From NCBI RefSeq assembly GCF_014203095.1, contig NZ_JACHIG010000009.1, forward strand, positions 248,001-312,000: a stretch of DNA of 64,000 nt, read 5' to 3'. The notes below the pieces were generated by a model. That model was not told where the DNA came from. It saw only the letters and a program-made list of their open reading frames with translations, and did not search any database. Both the position numbers and the translations under genes were made by a program. Source of the DNA: Prosthecobacter vanneervenii. GTDB lineage: Bacteria; Verrucomicrobiota; Verrucomicrobiia; Verrucomicrobiales; Verrucomicrobiaceae. Shown here one piece after another: positions 48,477 through 56,590 of this stretch. The stretch's first letter is position 1; each line of letters opens with the position of its first letter.

Positions 48477-49652
48477 TTAGTGTTCGGCCTTTTCAGCTCC
48501 GGCGTTGGCTGTGCTGGTGTTCGCATCCAACAGGCTCTCAAGAACCAGAGCGCCCTCCGAAACCACCACCTCGTCAGCTTTGAGTCCTTTGCTGACAAAG
48601 ACCTGCCCGGCGTCCTCCGCATCTGTGGTCACCTGCCTCATTTCAAAATCACTTTCGGAAACACGTACAAACACACACGCCTTTCCTTCTCGCAGAAACA
48701 CCGACTTAATCGGGACCTGCGGCATCTTCGGCACATGCGTGATGATGTTCACGTTCACATACATCTGCGCTTTCAGCAGCTTCTCGGGATTAGAAACCGT
48801 TCCCTTGGCCACCACTGTGCGGGTGTCCGGATTCAGAGACTGACCGATCACCGTCAGCACTCCAGGAAACACTTTGTCCCCATAAGCACGCGAGCGGATC
48901 TCCAGTTTCTGCCCTATCTGCAGGTTAGACAGATCCTGCTCGCTCACGTCCACATGCACCCACAGCGACTCAGGATCTGAAATGACAAACATCGGTGCGG
49001 CCACGACCGCCATGCCGGCCAGCATTGCATCAGATCGCACTTCCTGACCAGGCTGGACATTACGGTCCACGATAACTCCGCCCATCGGTGCCTTGAGCGC
49101 AAATGCTCCGTCCACATAACCGCCTCTGCCACCCCACACCGCCAGACGCTCCACAGCACGATCGCGCTCAGACTGCGCATCACGGAAGGCATTTTCAGCG
49201 GAGTCGAGTTCCTTCTGCGGCAGCACACCCTGCTTGAGGAGATCGCGCGTACGTTCCAGCACTCGTTTGGCCAGCGCCAGATCGGCCTCCGACTTAGCGG
49301 CGTCCGCCTGTGCCTGGCCAAAGTCCGGAGAGGTGATGCGTGCCAGTTCATCACCCACATTCACTTTCTGCCCACGCGCGCCTTTGATGCTGGCCACACG
49401 TCCCGCCAATGGGGAGAAAACGTTGGTCGTCACGTCCTCGTTCCAGACCAGCTTGCCCGTCAGGTGCAGCACCACTGTGTCCCTTTCTTTGACCGGCTGG
49501 ACAGCCAGTGCTTTAAGCTGTGGATCTCCCGAGGTGAAGATCAGGTGGCTCTTTTCCACTCGGACAGGAAAAGGATCCACCTCGACAACAGCTGCGGGTT
49601 TGCACGCTGCGATGAACAGCGCCAGGAGCCATGAGTATCTGACGATTTGCAT
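48477..49652 (-). CDS. RND efflux membrane-fusion protein (CusB/CzcB-like adaptor), lipoprotein
   Basis: A 391-residue periplasmic adaptor that couples the RND pump to the outer-membrane channel. I place the start at 49652 (MQIVRYSWLLALFIAACKP), where IAAC is a lipobox with Cys17. The body shows the barrel-sandwich/lipoyl half-motif VFSPLAGRVASIKGARGQKVNVGDELARI, a long alpha-hairpin (QADAAKSEADLALAKRVLERTRDLL), the second lipoyl half ALKAPMGGVIVDRNVQPGQEV, and beta-barrel strands. An alternative TTG start at 49670 overlaps the upstream stop. A run of eight C residues (minus strand) lies 7-14 bp upstream of the ATG where an SD would be expected. It is the only adaptor visible in the block. 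Confidence 0.94.
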   Translation of the reverse strand: MQIVRYSWLLALFIAACKPAAVVEVDPFPVRVEKSHLIFTSGDPQLKALAVQPVKERDTVVLHLTGKLVWNEDVTTNVFSPLAGRVASIKGARGQKVNVGDELARITSPDFGQAQADAAKSEADLALAKRVLERTRDLLKQGVLPQKELDSAENAFRDAQSERDRAVERLAVWGGRGGYVDGAFALKAPMGGVIVDRNVQPGQEVRSDAMLAGMAVVAAPMFVISDPESLWVHVDVSEQDLSNLQIGQKLEIRSRAYGDKVFPGVLTVIGQSLNPDTRTVVAKGTVSNPEKLLKAQMYVNVNIITHVPKMPQVPIKSVFLREGKACVFVRVSESDFEMRQVTTDAEDAGQVFVSKGLKADEVVVSEGALVLESLLDANTSTANAGAEKAEH

Positions 49653-49666
49653 GAGAATGGGGGGGG

Positions 49667-51016
49667 TCAAAAGTGTATGATCCAGATGCCAGCCGCTCGG
49701 TGCAGCTCGATCACCGCACGGGCATGATCGCTTTGCGCGGTGTAGAAACTCATCCAGACTTCATTCGCTTTTCGCTGCGCATCCAGCAGTTCCAGAAGCG
49801 AAGAGCCGCCACGCTTGTAGCTGACCACACGCTTCTCCAGGGCTGAGTCCACATCCTTCAACACTCCGGCTTTGTAGAGATCCACTCGCTCGCGCGCCAT
49901 GCCATAAAGGGAAAGCGCCTGCCTCACATCCACCCCGGCTTTCACCTCGGCATTTTCAAGATCCAGTTGGGCCTGGCTCGCCATCGCCTCGGATGATGCG
50001 ATCCCAGCTTTATTCCGGTTCCAGATCGGCAAGGGCAGGGAAAACTGAAGACCCACCATGTTGTAGTTTGGCTGCGGTGAAGTGTTGTTTCCGGAGTAAG
50101 TGCTATTCGTCCAACCCACTCCCACGTTCACATCTGGCACTCGTTTGGCTTTCTCCAAATTGATGTTTTCTTTCGCCGCATCGCGCTGGTAGCGCATAGC
50201 GATCAAGTCCGGACGGTTTTTGATGGCGCTGGAAAGCAGCTTGAACAAGTCTGTGCTATGCGGTGTGACGTCCAGTGTGCCCACCGGCTGCCAGTGTGTG
50301 CCGGAAAACTGCGGTCCCAAAAATGCATTCAGCCCCAGTTCCGCGCTTGTCGCTTGAGATTGTGCGGCAAGGAGTTCAGCCTCAAACTGGCGTACTTCCA
50401 CACGCGTTTGCAGCAGGTCTACATCACTGATATCCCCCGCCTTTTGCCGCTCCTGCTGAGCTTGCAGCAGCTCCCTCAGAAGAGTGGCGGTGCGTTGAAA
50501 TTGGGCAGCCACCTGCCCCATGGCGATGGCGTCCGCATAAGCCGCAGAAGCATCCAGCCGCAGATTCTGAAGAAAGCTCTGCAGCGTTGAAGCCGTGGCC
50601 GCATAGTTTTTCCGCGCCACAAGATATCGAATACGACGCTTCCCCCCAAGCTCAAAGGTCTGCGTCACAAACCCGTTGTAGTAGCCAGGCAGTCGCTGGT
50701 TGCCGCCGTTTGTGATATCCATCATGTTGCCCACCTGGATCACCGGATTTTGAAAAACTCTGGAGGCCATGATTGCAGCATCCGCGATCGTCACATTGTA
50801 ACGCTGGGATGCATACCCAAGATTCGACGCCGCCACCTTGGCCAGGTAATCCTCCAGCTTGATGCTCGTGCGTTTGGTGGTGCTTTTGACCAGCTCAGCC
50901 AGCCGTTCAGGTGTTGGTCCCTGTGTCTCCTGATCAGCGGCGGCAGATGTATCCGCAGCGACGACCTGCAGCTTCAAGCAGATGAACAGCAGTATTAAAA
51001 GAAGACCTGTTTTCAT
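49667..51016 (-). CDS. TolC/CusC-family outer-membrane factor 1
   Basis: A 449-residue outer-membrane channel with signal peptide (MKTGLLLILLFICLKLQVVAA). OEP-family halves are seen: LEDYLAKVAASNLGYASQRYNVTIADAAIMASRVFQNPVIQV and, later, FSLPLPIWNRNKAGIASSEA, the LP-[IL]-WNRN-[RK] signature of metal-efflux channels. GYYNGFVTQTFELGGKRRIRY is the first beta segment. I chose ATG 51016 because it opens directly into the signal peptide; eight extra residues are possible from an upstream start. It heads the pump-1 operon, its stop being 15 bp from the adaptor's ATG. Confidence 0.92.
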   Translation of the reverse strand: MKTGLLLILLFICLKLQVVAADTSAAADQETQGPTPERLAELVKSTTKRTSIKLEDYLAKVAASNLGYASQRYNVTIADAAIMASRVFQNPVIQVGNMMDITNGGNQRLPGYYNGFVTQTFELGGKRRIRYLVARKNYAATASTLQSFLQNLRLDASAAYADAIAMGQVAAQFQRTATLLRELLQAQQERQKAGDISDVDLLQTRVEVRQFEAELLAAQSQATSAELGLNAFLGPQFSGTHWQPVGTLDVTPHSTDLFKLLSSAIKNRPDLIAMRYQRDAAKENINLEKAKRVPDVNVGVGWTNSTYSGNNTSPQPNYNMVGLQFSLPLPIWNRNKAGIASSEAMASQAQLDLENAEVKAGVDVRQALSLYGMARERVDLYKAGVLKDVDSALEKRVVSYKRGGSSLLELLDAQRKANEVWMSFYTAQSDHARAVIELHRAAGIWIIHF

Positions 51017-51399
51017 GAAAAAATATTGTGGCGGAATCAATGACAGTTTTATAGATGAAATACTACTCTTTCAGTTCAGTGCAATATTTCTCAACAGCCC
51101 TTCACAGTCGCACACTGAATCCAGGCTAATCCATCACTTGGATTTTCAAGTGCTTCACTGCAACACTGCATCAGGCTTTGTCCTGCACGATGAGAGGTTG
51201 TGTTGGCATAGGGCTTCATTGGCTGGCGGGGCTGCGTCGACGTCTGCACAGCTTAGCAAAAACAAAAAGCAACGTGAACTCCAGATAATAGCGACAGTCA
51301 TCTTTGTGTCATTTCAATCAGCCTGTCTGGAAATCAGACACCAGGCATTCTGGAGTTGCACTGCCTACGACTGCCTCAGCTCGGAGGGGAGTAATCAGC
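51017..51399. other. Intergenic region upstream of the efflux operon
   Basis: About 380 bp without a credible gene, fairly AT-rich. It must contain the promoter for outer-membrane factor 1 unless transcription enters from the small genes upstream. I see no clear dyad, riboswitch or -35/-10 pair that I would defend. Confidence 0.4.
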
Positions 51400-51885
51400 T
51401 TATTTTAATTGTTTCCGCAGCCCCTCATTGCTGATCGCCTCACCTAGAACGGTGTCGCCGTTAAGCACTTGAACATGATAGCCGTGGTATCTATGGCCAG
51501 ACTCTTCAACCATTTTGGACCTTCTGCCCGAACTCTCAGTATGCATCGGGGTATAAACAAAGGCTACTTTGGGCGTGGCTACATCAAGGTATCGACCGTT
51601 TGCATCCACCGTTACTTTCATGTCGCCAGATTTTTCCACCACAATACTGTCCGCGCCACGACGAAGATTGGCGGCAAAAAGCGTCCACCTGAGCGTCACA
51701 CCTTCCAACTTGGTGCCGCTGGGGTTTGTTATGCGTACATTAAGCCAGTACGCCCGTGTAACTTCCGCCTTCTTTTTGTCGGCGGTTTTATTTTCACTGC
51801 CCGGTTTGACATTTATTGTTACAGCCCCTGCATAAGCACCGCCCGCAAGCAGCATGCTGAAAAAAATAACAAGATACGTTTTCAT
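51400..51885 (-). CDS. Small secreted protein of unknown function
   Basis: A 161-residue product with a clear signal peptide (MKTYLVIFFSMLLAGGAYA/G). The mature part begins AVTINVKPGSENKTADKKKAEVTRAYWLNVRITNPSGTKLEGVTLRWTL and appears to be an all-beta domain of Ig-like character, with strands such as GDMKVTVDANGRYLDVATPKVAFVY. I know similar signal-plus-beta proteins from Verrucomicrobia but no function. The start at 51885 is preferred to 52020, because the upstream extension has no signal-like sequence. It lies upstream of the efflux operon on the same strand. Confidence 0.72.
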   Translation of the reverse strand: MKTYLVIFFSMLLAGGAYAGAVTINVKPGSENKTADKKKAEVTRAYWLNVRITNPSGTKLEGVTLRWTLFAANLRRGADSIVVEKSGDMKVTVDANGRYLDVATPKVAFVYTPMHTESSGRRSKMVEESGHRYHGYHVQVLNGDTVLGEAISNEGLRKQLK

Positions 51886-51995
51886 AGATGGGATAAAGCA
51901 TTGAGAATCTCTGGCTCGGGGATGGAATCGACAGCTTGGCCAGGCAGAGATCAGTTCAGCCAAAACTGGAGTGAAGACAAGCCTCCCCCCCGGCC

Positions 51996-52316
51996 TCAAC
52001 AGCACTCTTTGCAAAACCATCTGTGCAGGCGCACTCTCGGGCAGGCCTTCTGAATTGCAGTCTGGTCAAAAGACGAATAGAGATCCGCCCACATTGAATG
52101 AATGAGCGCTTGGAGTCCGAAGGCGGTAGAGAAACCCGGCTCGTTCTGCACACTTTCATGGAGAGTTTCCTCACCCTTTCCACCATCGGCATCATCATCC
52201 ACGATGCAAACCATTAGGGGAGCCCTGCCTTGCATCCCAACGCCACGCGCGGACATCAGCTCTACGCCAAGCGTGAGCAAGATCAGGATGGATAAGATGT
52301 TTAGGATACGGCGCAT
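51996..52316 (-). CDS. Small secreted Cys-tailed protein of unknown function
   Basis: A 106-residue product with an N-terminal hydrophobic segment (RRILNILSILILLTLGVELMSA) likely to be a signal peptide. The mature part includes CIVDDDADGGKGEE and ends with a cluster CPRVRLHRWFCKECC: four cysteines and a histidine within 15 residues, suggesting metal or redox chemistry. I recognise no family. It precedes the 161-aa secreted protein and the efflux operon on the same strand. Coding status is moderately supported: signal peptide plus Cys cluster in a small frame. Confidence 0.55.
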   Translation of the reverse strand: MRRILNILSILILLTLGVELMSARGVGMQGRAPLMVCIVDDDADGGKGEETLHESVQNEPGFSTAFGLQALIHSMWADLYSSFDQTAIQKACPRVRLHRWFCKECC

Positions 52317-52422
52317 GGCCAGACAGGTCTGCCCATCTTAACGGGGCTTTGTCGTGGCGGCTATCACAAGCTTTTATTTCTTTCTTTATGCACTGCACAC
52401 CAAGTCTTTAGCATAGATAGGC

Positions 52423-52872
52423 TCACGACAGTCCCGCCAGCTTGCGTTTCAGTTTTCGCATCAGCACAGCGTTCCCTTCCAGCTCCTCCATCAGCAGCGT
52501 TAGCACATCCAGCGTCTGGCGGCTAATGTGGTGCTCCATCCCCTCGACGTCTTCGTGCACTGTCTTCGGATCCAGCCCAAAACCGGCCAGCAGTCGCGTC
52601 AGCACCTCATGCCTCCGCGCAATGTCTGCACCCACTTTACCCCCCTCCTCCGTCAGAATCACCCCCCGGTAGCGCTCGTACACCACAAAACCTTCCGCAT
52701 CCAGCTTCTGGATCATGTTCGTCACGCTCGCCTGTGAGACCCCCAGGTTCTTGGCAATGTCCACCACACGGGCATAGCCCTTGGCGATGATGAGATTGTG
52801 AATCTGCTCGAGGTAGTCCTCGATGGCGGGGGAGCCCAGGTGGCTGGTGTGTTCCTTGCGTTTGGCTGGCAT
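52423..52872 (-). CDS. mntR: Manganese-responsive DtxR-family repressor MntR
   Basis: MntR binds Mn(II) and represses manganese uptake genes. The 149-residue product reads almost in register with Bacillus MntR: SPAIEDYLEQIHNLI, GYARVVDIAKNLGVSQASVTNMIQKLD (winged helix-turn-helix), YRGVILTEEG (wing), RRHEVL and EDVEGMEHHIS. The known Mn ligands (D8, E11, H77, E99, E102, H103 in B. subtilis) all have counterparts in those segments. I start at ATG 52872 (MPAKRKEH); an ATG at 52893 would add seven residues. There is no FeoA/SH3-like third domain, matching the short MntR type. It is divergent from the barrel-mntH-uspA genes, with a perfect palindrome between. Confidence 0.92.
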   Translation of the reverse strand: MPAKRKEHTSHLGSPAIEDYLEQIHNLIIAKGYARVVDIAKNLGVSQASVTNMIQKLDAEGFVVYERYRGVILTEEGGKVGADIARRHEVLTRLLAGFGLDPKTVHEDVEGMEHHISRQTLDVLTLLMEELEGNAVLMRKLKRKLAGLS

Positions 52873-52939
52873 GAGCAGGCCAAAATGGATCACCCTTGGC
52901 TGTCTTCAACGAAGAAACCCGTTTTCGCCCTTGCAAAGA

Positions 52940-52959
52940 AAGTTAGTCATGACTAACTT
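52940..52959. promoter_or_regulatory. Perfect 20-bp palindrome, probable MntR operator
   Basis: The half-site AAGTTAGTCA is followed directly by its exact reverse complement. It lies between the divergent mntR and the outer-membrane barrel gene, ending 8 bp before the GTG start of the latter. DtxR-superfamily operators are dyads with TTAG-type half-sites, so this is the obvious MntR target. A possible plus-strand -35 (TTGCAA, 52931-52936) with a weak -10 (TAACTT, 52954-52959) would put the -10 inside the palindrome and transcription start almost at the GTG. Confidence 0.75.
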
Positions 52960-52967
52960 AGTTCATA

Positions 52968-53780
52968 GTGGCTAACAACTTTATCACCCTCTTATTTGCC
53001 GTCGTCAGCCCTTGGGGCATGGCGGACGACTGGATCGTCATGGAGCGGAAAAACACACGCCCCCTCAGCACCGACCGCCCAGACCAGACCGAATCCGCCT
53101 GCACCGTCCCCAAAGGCTGGTTCCAGGTGGAGAGCAACCTCGTCTCCTTCAGCCGCACACGTCAGGCTGGCGAGCGCTCTGACGACACCTCTTTCTGCGA
53201 TTTCATTTTCAAATACGGAGTCACCCACAACACCGACCTCCAGGTCGGCTGGGCGCCCCGCCTGCTTCATCGCAGCCAGGACGCCGACAGCGTCCTCATC
53301 GGCAAAAACAGCGGCAGCGGAGACCTCTACCTCCGCATGAAAACCAATCTCGTGGGCAATGACGAAGGCCCCTACGCCATCGCCCTCCTGCCCTGGGTCA
53401 AGGCCCCCACCGCCACCAAGGGCCTGGGAAATCAGTGCTGGGAATACGGCCTCACCATCAATCAGGAGCTCGACATCGGCGGCGGCTGGGAGCTTGGCTC
53501 CAGCATCTTCCTCTCCATGGCCGTCACAGACCACCAGACACGCTATTTCGAGCCCGCTTTCACCATCGCCATCGGCCGCGACCTCACTGAAAAAATCGGC
53601 TTCTATGTCGAGACCTATCAGGGCTGGCTCACGGATGAAGGCCGCTACTGGCAGTCCTCCCTCGATGGCGGCTTCACCTACATGGTCACCCCTGACCTCA
53701 AATTCGACGTGGGCGCAAACTGGTATTACAACGCCCAGGAGGCCATCAATCCCTTTGTCGGCGTCTCATTCCGCTTTTAA
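52968..53780 (+). CDS. Outer-membrane beta-barrel transporter, candidate manganese channel
   Basis: A 270-residue product that opens with a short hydrophobic leader ([18 protein letters not shown]) and continues [23 protein letters not shown], the N-terminal signature of the small outer-membrane 'MetA-pathway/transporter' barrels (PF13557). Alternating amphipathic strands run to the C-terminal GVSFRF, with Phe at the end as in outer-membrane barrels. The start is GTG at 52968; an in-frame TAG lies three codons upstream, and the only later ATGs would lose the leader. It is 14 bp from mntH and next to the MntR operator, so it probably helps Mn cross the outer membrane, as MnoP does in Bradyrhizobium; the function is inferred from context. 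Confidence 0.83.
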   Translation: MANNFITLLFAVVSPWGMADDWIVMERKNTRPLSTDRPDQTESACTVPKGWFQVESNLVSFSRTRQAGERSDDTSFCDFIFKYGVTHNTDLQVGWAPRLLHRSQDADSVLIGKNSGSGDLYLRMKTNLVGNDEGPYAIALLPWVKAPTATKGLGNQCWEYGLTINQELDIGGGWELGSSIFLSMAVTDHQTRYFEPAFTIAIGRDLTEKIGFYVETYQGWLTDEGRYWQSSLDGGFTYMVTPDLKFDVGANWYYNAQEAINPFVGVSFRF

Positions 53781-53794
53781 CTCTTTGCACTCCC

Positions 53795-55150
53795 ATGGAA
53801 AACACTCCCGAAACCGGCTGGCGCTCACGCGGAGACAATTCGCTGCCTGAGGTCTTTCGCTCCGTACCCGTCCCACAGGAAGGAAGCTTCTGGCGCAAGA
53901 TGCTCGCCTACGCAGGCCCCGGCTTCCTCGTCTCCGTCGGCTACATGGACCCCGGAAACTGGGCCACCGACCTCGCTGGCGGCGCCCGCTACGGCTACAC
54001 CCTGCTTTCGGTCATCCTGATCTCCAATCTCATCGCCATCCTGCTCCAGCACCTCTGCGTCAAGCTGGGCGTCGTCACCGGGCGCGATCTCGCCCAGGCC
54101 TGCCGGGACCACTACCCGCGTCCAGTCGTCTGGTTCCTTTGGGTTTTGTGCGAGGCCGCCATCGCCGCCTGCGATCTCGCTGAGGTCGTCGGCTCCGCCA
54201 TCGGCCTGCAGCTCCTCTTCGGCATCCCTCTCGTCTGGGGCTGCGTCATCACCACGCTCGATGTCATGATCGTCCTGCTTCTGCAAAATCGTGGCTTCCG
54301 CTACGTCGAGGCGCTCGTCATCACCCTCATCCTCACCATCGGCGGCTGTTTTGCCGCCGAGATGATCTTCGCCAAGCCTGATCTGGCGGGCATCGCAAGC
54401 GGCTTTGTGCCTTCAGCAGAGATCTTCAAAAACCGCGAGATGCTCTTCGTCGCCATCGGCATCCTCGGCGCCACCGTCATGCCTCACAATCTCTACCTGC
54501 ACAGCTCCATCGTGCAGACCCGCAATTTCGCCCGCGACGACGCCGGCAAGTCCGAGGCCATCAAATTCGCCACCATCGACTCCACCTTCGCGCTCATGTT
54601 TGCGCTGTTTATCAATGGCGGCATCCTCATCGTCGCCGCAGCAGCTTTCCACACCAGCGGGCACAAGGAGGTCGCTGAGATCCAGGAGGCCTACGAGCTC
54701 CTCAGCCCGGTGCTCGGCGTCGGCGCGGCCAGCACACTCTTTGCCGTTGCCCTGCTCGCCAGCGGGCAAAACTCCACCCTCACTGGTACCCTCGCCGGTC
54801 AGATCGTCATGGAGGGCTTCCTCAGCATCCGCCTCAAGCCCTGGCTGCGCCGCATGATCACCCGCCTCATCGCCGTGGTCCCTGCTGTCTGCATCATCGG
54901 CTACTATGGCGAGGGAAAAACCACCGACCTCCTCATCTCGAGTCAGGTCATCCTCTCCATGCAGCTCAGCTTTGCCGTCATCCCCCTGCTCTGCTTCACC
55001 GGAGAAAAGTCCAAGATGGGCCGCTTTGCCAACCCGCTCTGGATCAAGCTCCTCGCCTGGGCCAGCGCCATCGTCATCATAGTTCTCAACCTCAAATATC
55101 TTTTCGATCAATTCGCCCCTCAGTCCTGGATCAACGCCCTCGGAATCTAA
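53795..55150 (+). CDS. mntH: NRAMP-family Mn(II)/divalent metal transporter MntH
   Basis: MntH is a proton-coupled importer of Mn(II), and sometimes Fe(II), across the inner membrane. The 451-residue protein carries DPGN at 52-55 in TM1 and MPHN at 229-232 in TM6, the two unwound metal-binding motifs of the family. About eleven hydrophobic helices follow the LeuT-like plan. The N-terminus ([24 protein letters not shown]) is a soluble leader. It lies between the barrel gene (14 bp) and uspA (4 bp), so all three are almost certainly one transcript under MntR. Confidence 0.96.
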   Translation: MENTPETGWRSRGDNSLPEVFRSVPVPQEGSFWRKMLAYAGPGFLVSVGYMDPGNWATDLAGGARYGYTLLSVILISNLIAILLQHLCVKLGVVTGRDLAQACRDHYPRPVVWFLWVLCEAAIAACDLAEVVGSAIGLQLLFGIPLVWGCVITTLDVMIVLLLQNRGFRYVEALVITLILTIGGCFAAEMIFAKPDLAGIASGFVPSAEIFKNREMLFVAIGILGATVMPHNLYLHSSIVQTRNFARDDAGKSEAIKFATIDSTFALMFALFINGGILIVAAAAFHTSGHKEVAEIQEAYELLSPVLGVGAASTLFAVALLASGQNSTLTGTLAGQIVMEGFLSIRLKPWLRRMITRLIAVVPAVCIIGYYGEGKTTDLLISSQVILSMQLSFAVIPLLCFTGEKSKMGRFANPLWIKLLAWASAIVIIVLNLKYLFDQFAPQSWINALGI

Positions 55151-55154
55151 CGCC

Positions 55155-55589
55155 ATGTACCAGAAAATCCTCGTCGCCCTGGACGCCAGCGCCTCCGATC
55201 AGGAGCTCCTGCCCGCCATCACCCAGCTCGCAACCCTCATGCAGAGCCAGCTCCTTCTCGTCCACGTCGCAGACGGCTGGGCCGCTCGAAACTTCGACCA
55301 GCTCAAGCTCGCCGAATCCGAAGAGATGAAGCAGGACCTCAACTACCTGGAAACAACAGCTGCCAGTCTCCGCTCCACCTCCGGCCTGACTGTCAACATC
55401 CGCCTCGTCCTCGGAGAGCCGCCCGACCAGCTCCTCAAAGTCGCCGCCGAGGAAAACATCGACCTCATCGCCCTCGCCTCCCACGGCCACCGCCTCATCG
55501 GCGACATCATCCACGGCAGCACCATCGACGCTGTCCGCCACAAAGCCACCGTCCCCCTCTTCGTCGTCCCGCCCAAGCGCACACCTTGA
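55155..55589 (+). CDS. Universal stress protein family (UspA)
   Basis: A 144-residue UspA-fold protein: MYQKILVALDASASDQEL at strand 1, LLLVHVADG at strand 2, DLIALASHGHRLIGDIIHGSTIDAV and LFVVPPK at the C-terminus. The nucleotide-binding signature G-x2-G-x9-G-[ST] is only approximately kept (HGHRLIGDIIHGST), so ATP binding is uncertain. It starts 4 bp after mntH. UspA domains are often found fused or adjacent to NRAMP transporters, which suggests regulation of the transporter; here it is a separate protein. Confidence 0.9.
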   Translation: MYQKILVALDASASDQELLPAITQLATLMQSQLLLVHVADGWAARNFDQLKLAESEEMKQDLNYLETTAASLRSTSGLTVNIRLVLGEPPDQLLKVAAEENIDLIALASHGHRLIGDIIHGSTIDAVRHKATVPLFVVPPKRTP

Positions 55590-55624
55590 CGAACCCGCCC
55601 CCTCCCGCCATATCAGGGGCTCCT

Positions 55625-56590
55625 ATGCGCATCCTTTCAGGCCTTCAACCCAGCGGCAGACTCCACATCGGCAATTTCTTCGGCATGATGGAGCCGGCCC
55701 TCAAGCTCCAGCACGAGGGCGACGCCTACTACTTCATCGCCGACTACCACTCCCTGACCTCCGTCCACGATGGCAAGGCCCTTCGCAGTTACGTCCGGGA
55801 ACTTGCCATTGACTTCCTGGCCTGCGGACTGGACCCGGACAAATGCGTCTTCTTCCGCCAGAGCGATGTGCCGGAGCACTGCGAGCTCTCCTGGATCCTC
55901 AGCACCATCACCCCCATGGGCCTGCTCGAGCGCTGCACCAGCTACAAGGACAAAGTCGCCCGCGGCATCCAGGCCTCCCACGGCCTCTTCGCCTACCCCG
56001 TACTCATGGCGGCAGACATCCTCATCTACGATAGCGACATCGTCCCCGTGGGCAAAGATCAGAAGCAGCACGTCGAAGTCACCCGCGACATCGCCATCAA
56101 GATGAACGAAACCTTTGGCGAGGGCCTCTTCAAGCTGCCCCAGCCGCGCATCCAGGAAGCCACCGCCGTCGTCCCCGGACTCGATGGTCAGAAGATGAGC
56201 AAGAGCTACGACAACACCATCCCGCTCTTCGAAGAACCCGGCCCGCTCAAAAAGAAGATCATGGGCATCAAGACCGACTCCACCCCCGTGGAGGCGCCCA
56301 AGCCCGTCGAAGGCAGCAGCATCCTGGCTCTCTACAAGCTCGTCGCCTCACAGTCCGACTATGACGCCATGGTGGCAGACCACCTCAATGGCGGCGTCGG
56401 CTACGGAGACTTCAAAAAGCGCCTCCTGCAGGGCATTACCGACTACTTCGCCCCCTTCCGCGCCCGTCGCGATGAAATCATCGCAGACAAGGGCTACGTG
56501 GACAAAGTCCTCGCCGAAGGCGCTGAAAAAGCCCGCGCCGTCGCCCGCAAGACCCTCAGCCGCGTGCGCGATGCTGTGGGCCTGGGTTGA
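55625..56590 (+). CDS. trpS: Tryptophan--tRNA ligase
   Basis: Class I aminoacyl-tRNA synthetase charging tRNA-Trp. The 321-residue product begins MRILSGLQPSGRLHIGNFFG with the HIGH-type motif HIGN at 14-17, and has the KMSKS motif in GQKMSKSYDN. The intervening TrpRS core contains VPVGKDQKQHVEVTRDIA. The ATG at 55625 fits the family's N-terminus; a TTG at 55586 would add 13 Pro-rich residues overlapping the end of uspA. The stop codon TGA directly abuts the stop of the convergent RNase R gene. It is probably co-transcribed in part from the mnt promoter, though a promoter of its own cannot be excluded. Confidence 0.97.
   Translation: MRILSGLQPSGRLHIGNFFGMMEPALKLQHEGDAYYFIADYHSLTSVHDGKALRSYVRELAIDFLACGLDPDKCVFFRQSDVPEHCELSWILSTITPMGLLERCTSYKDKVARGIQASHGLFAYPVLMAADILIYDSDIVPVGKDQKQHVEVTRDIAIKMNETFGEGLFKLPQPRIQEATAVVPGLDGQKMSKSYDNTIPLFEEPGPLKKKIMGIKTDSTPVEAPKPVEGSSILALYKLVASQSDYDAMVADHLNGGVGYGDFKKRLLQGITDYFAPFRARRDEIIADKGYVDKVLAEGAEKARAVARKTLSRVRDAVGLG

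Noticed and set aside
51017-51399. Possible small gene or riboswitch upstream of the efflux operon
   Set aside because: No convincing frame, and no recognisable metal-riboswitch core could be traced by eye.
54413-55156. 247-codon minus-strand frame opposite mntH
   Set aside because: Acidic shadow frame produced by the high-GC third positions of mntH; no domain.
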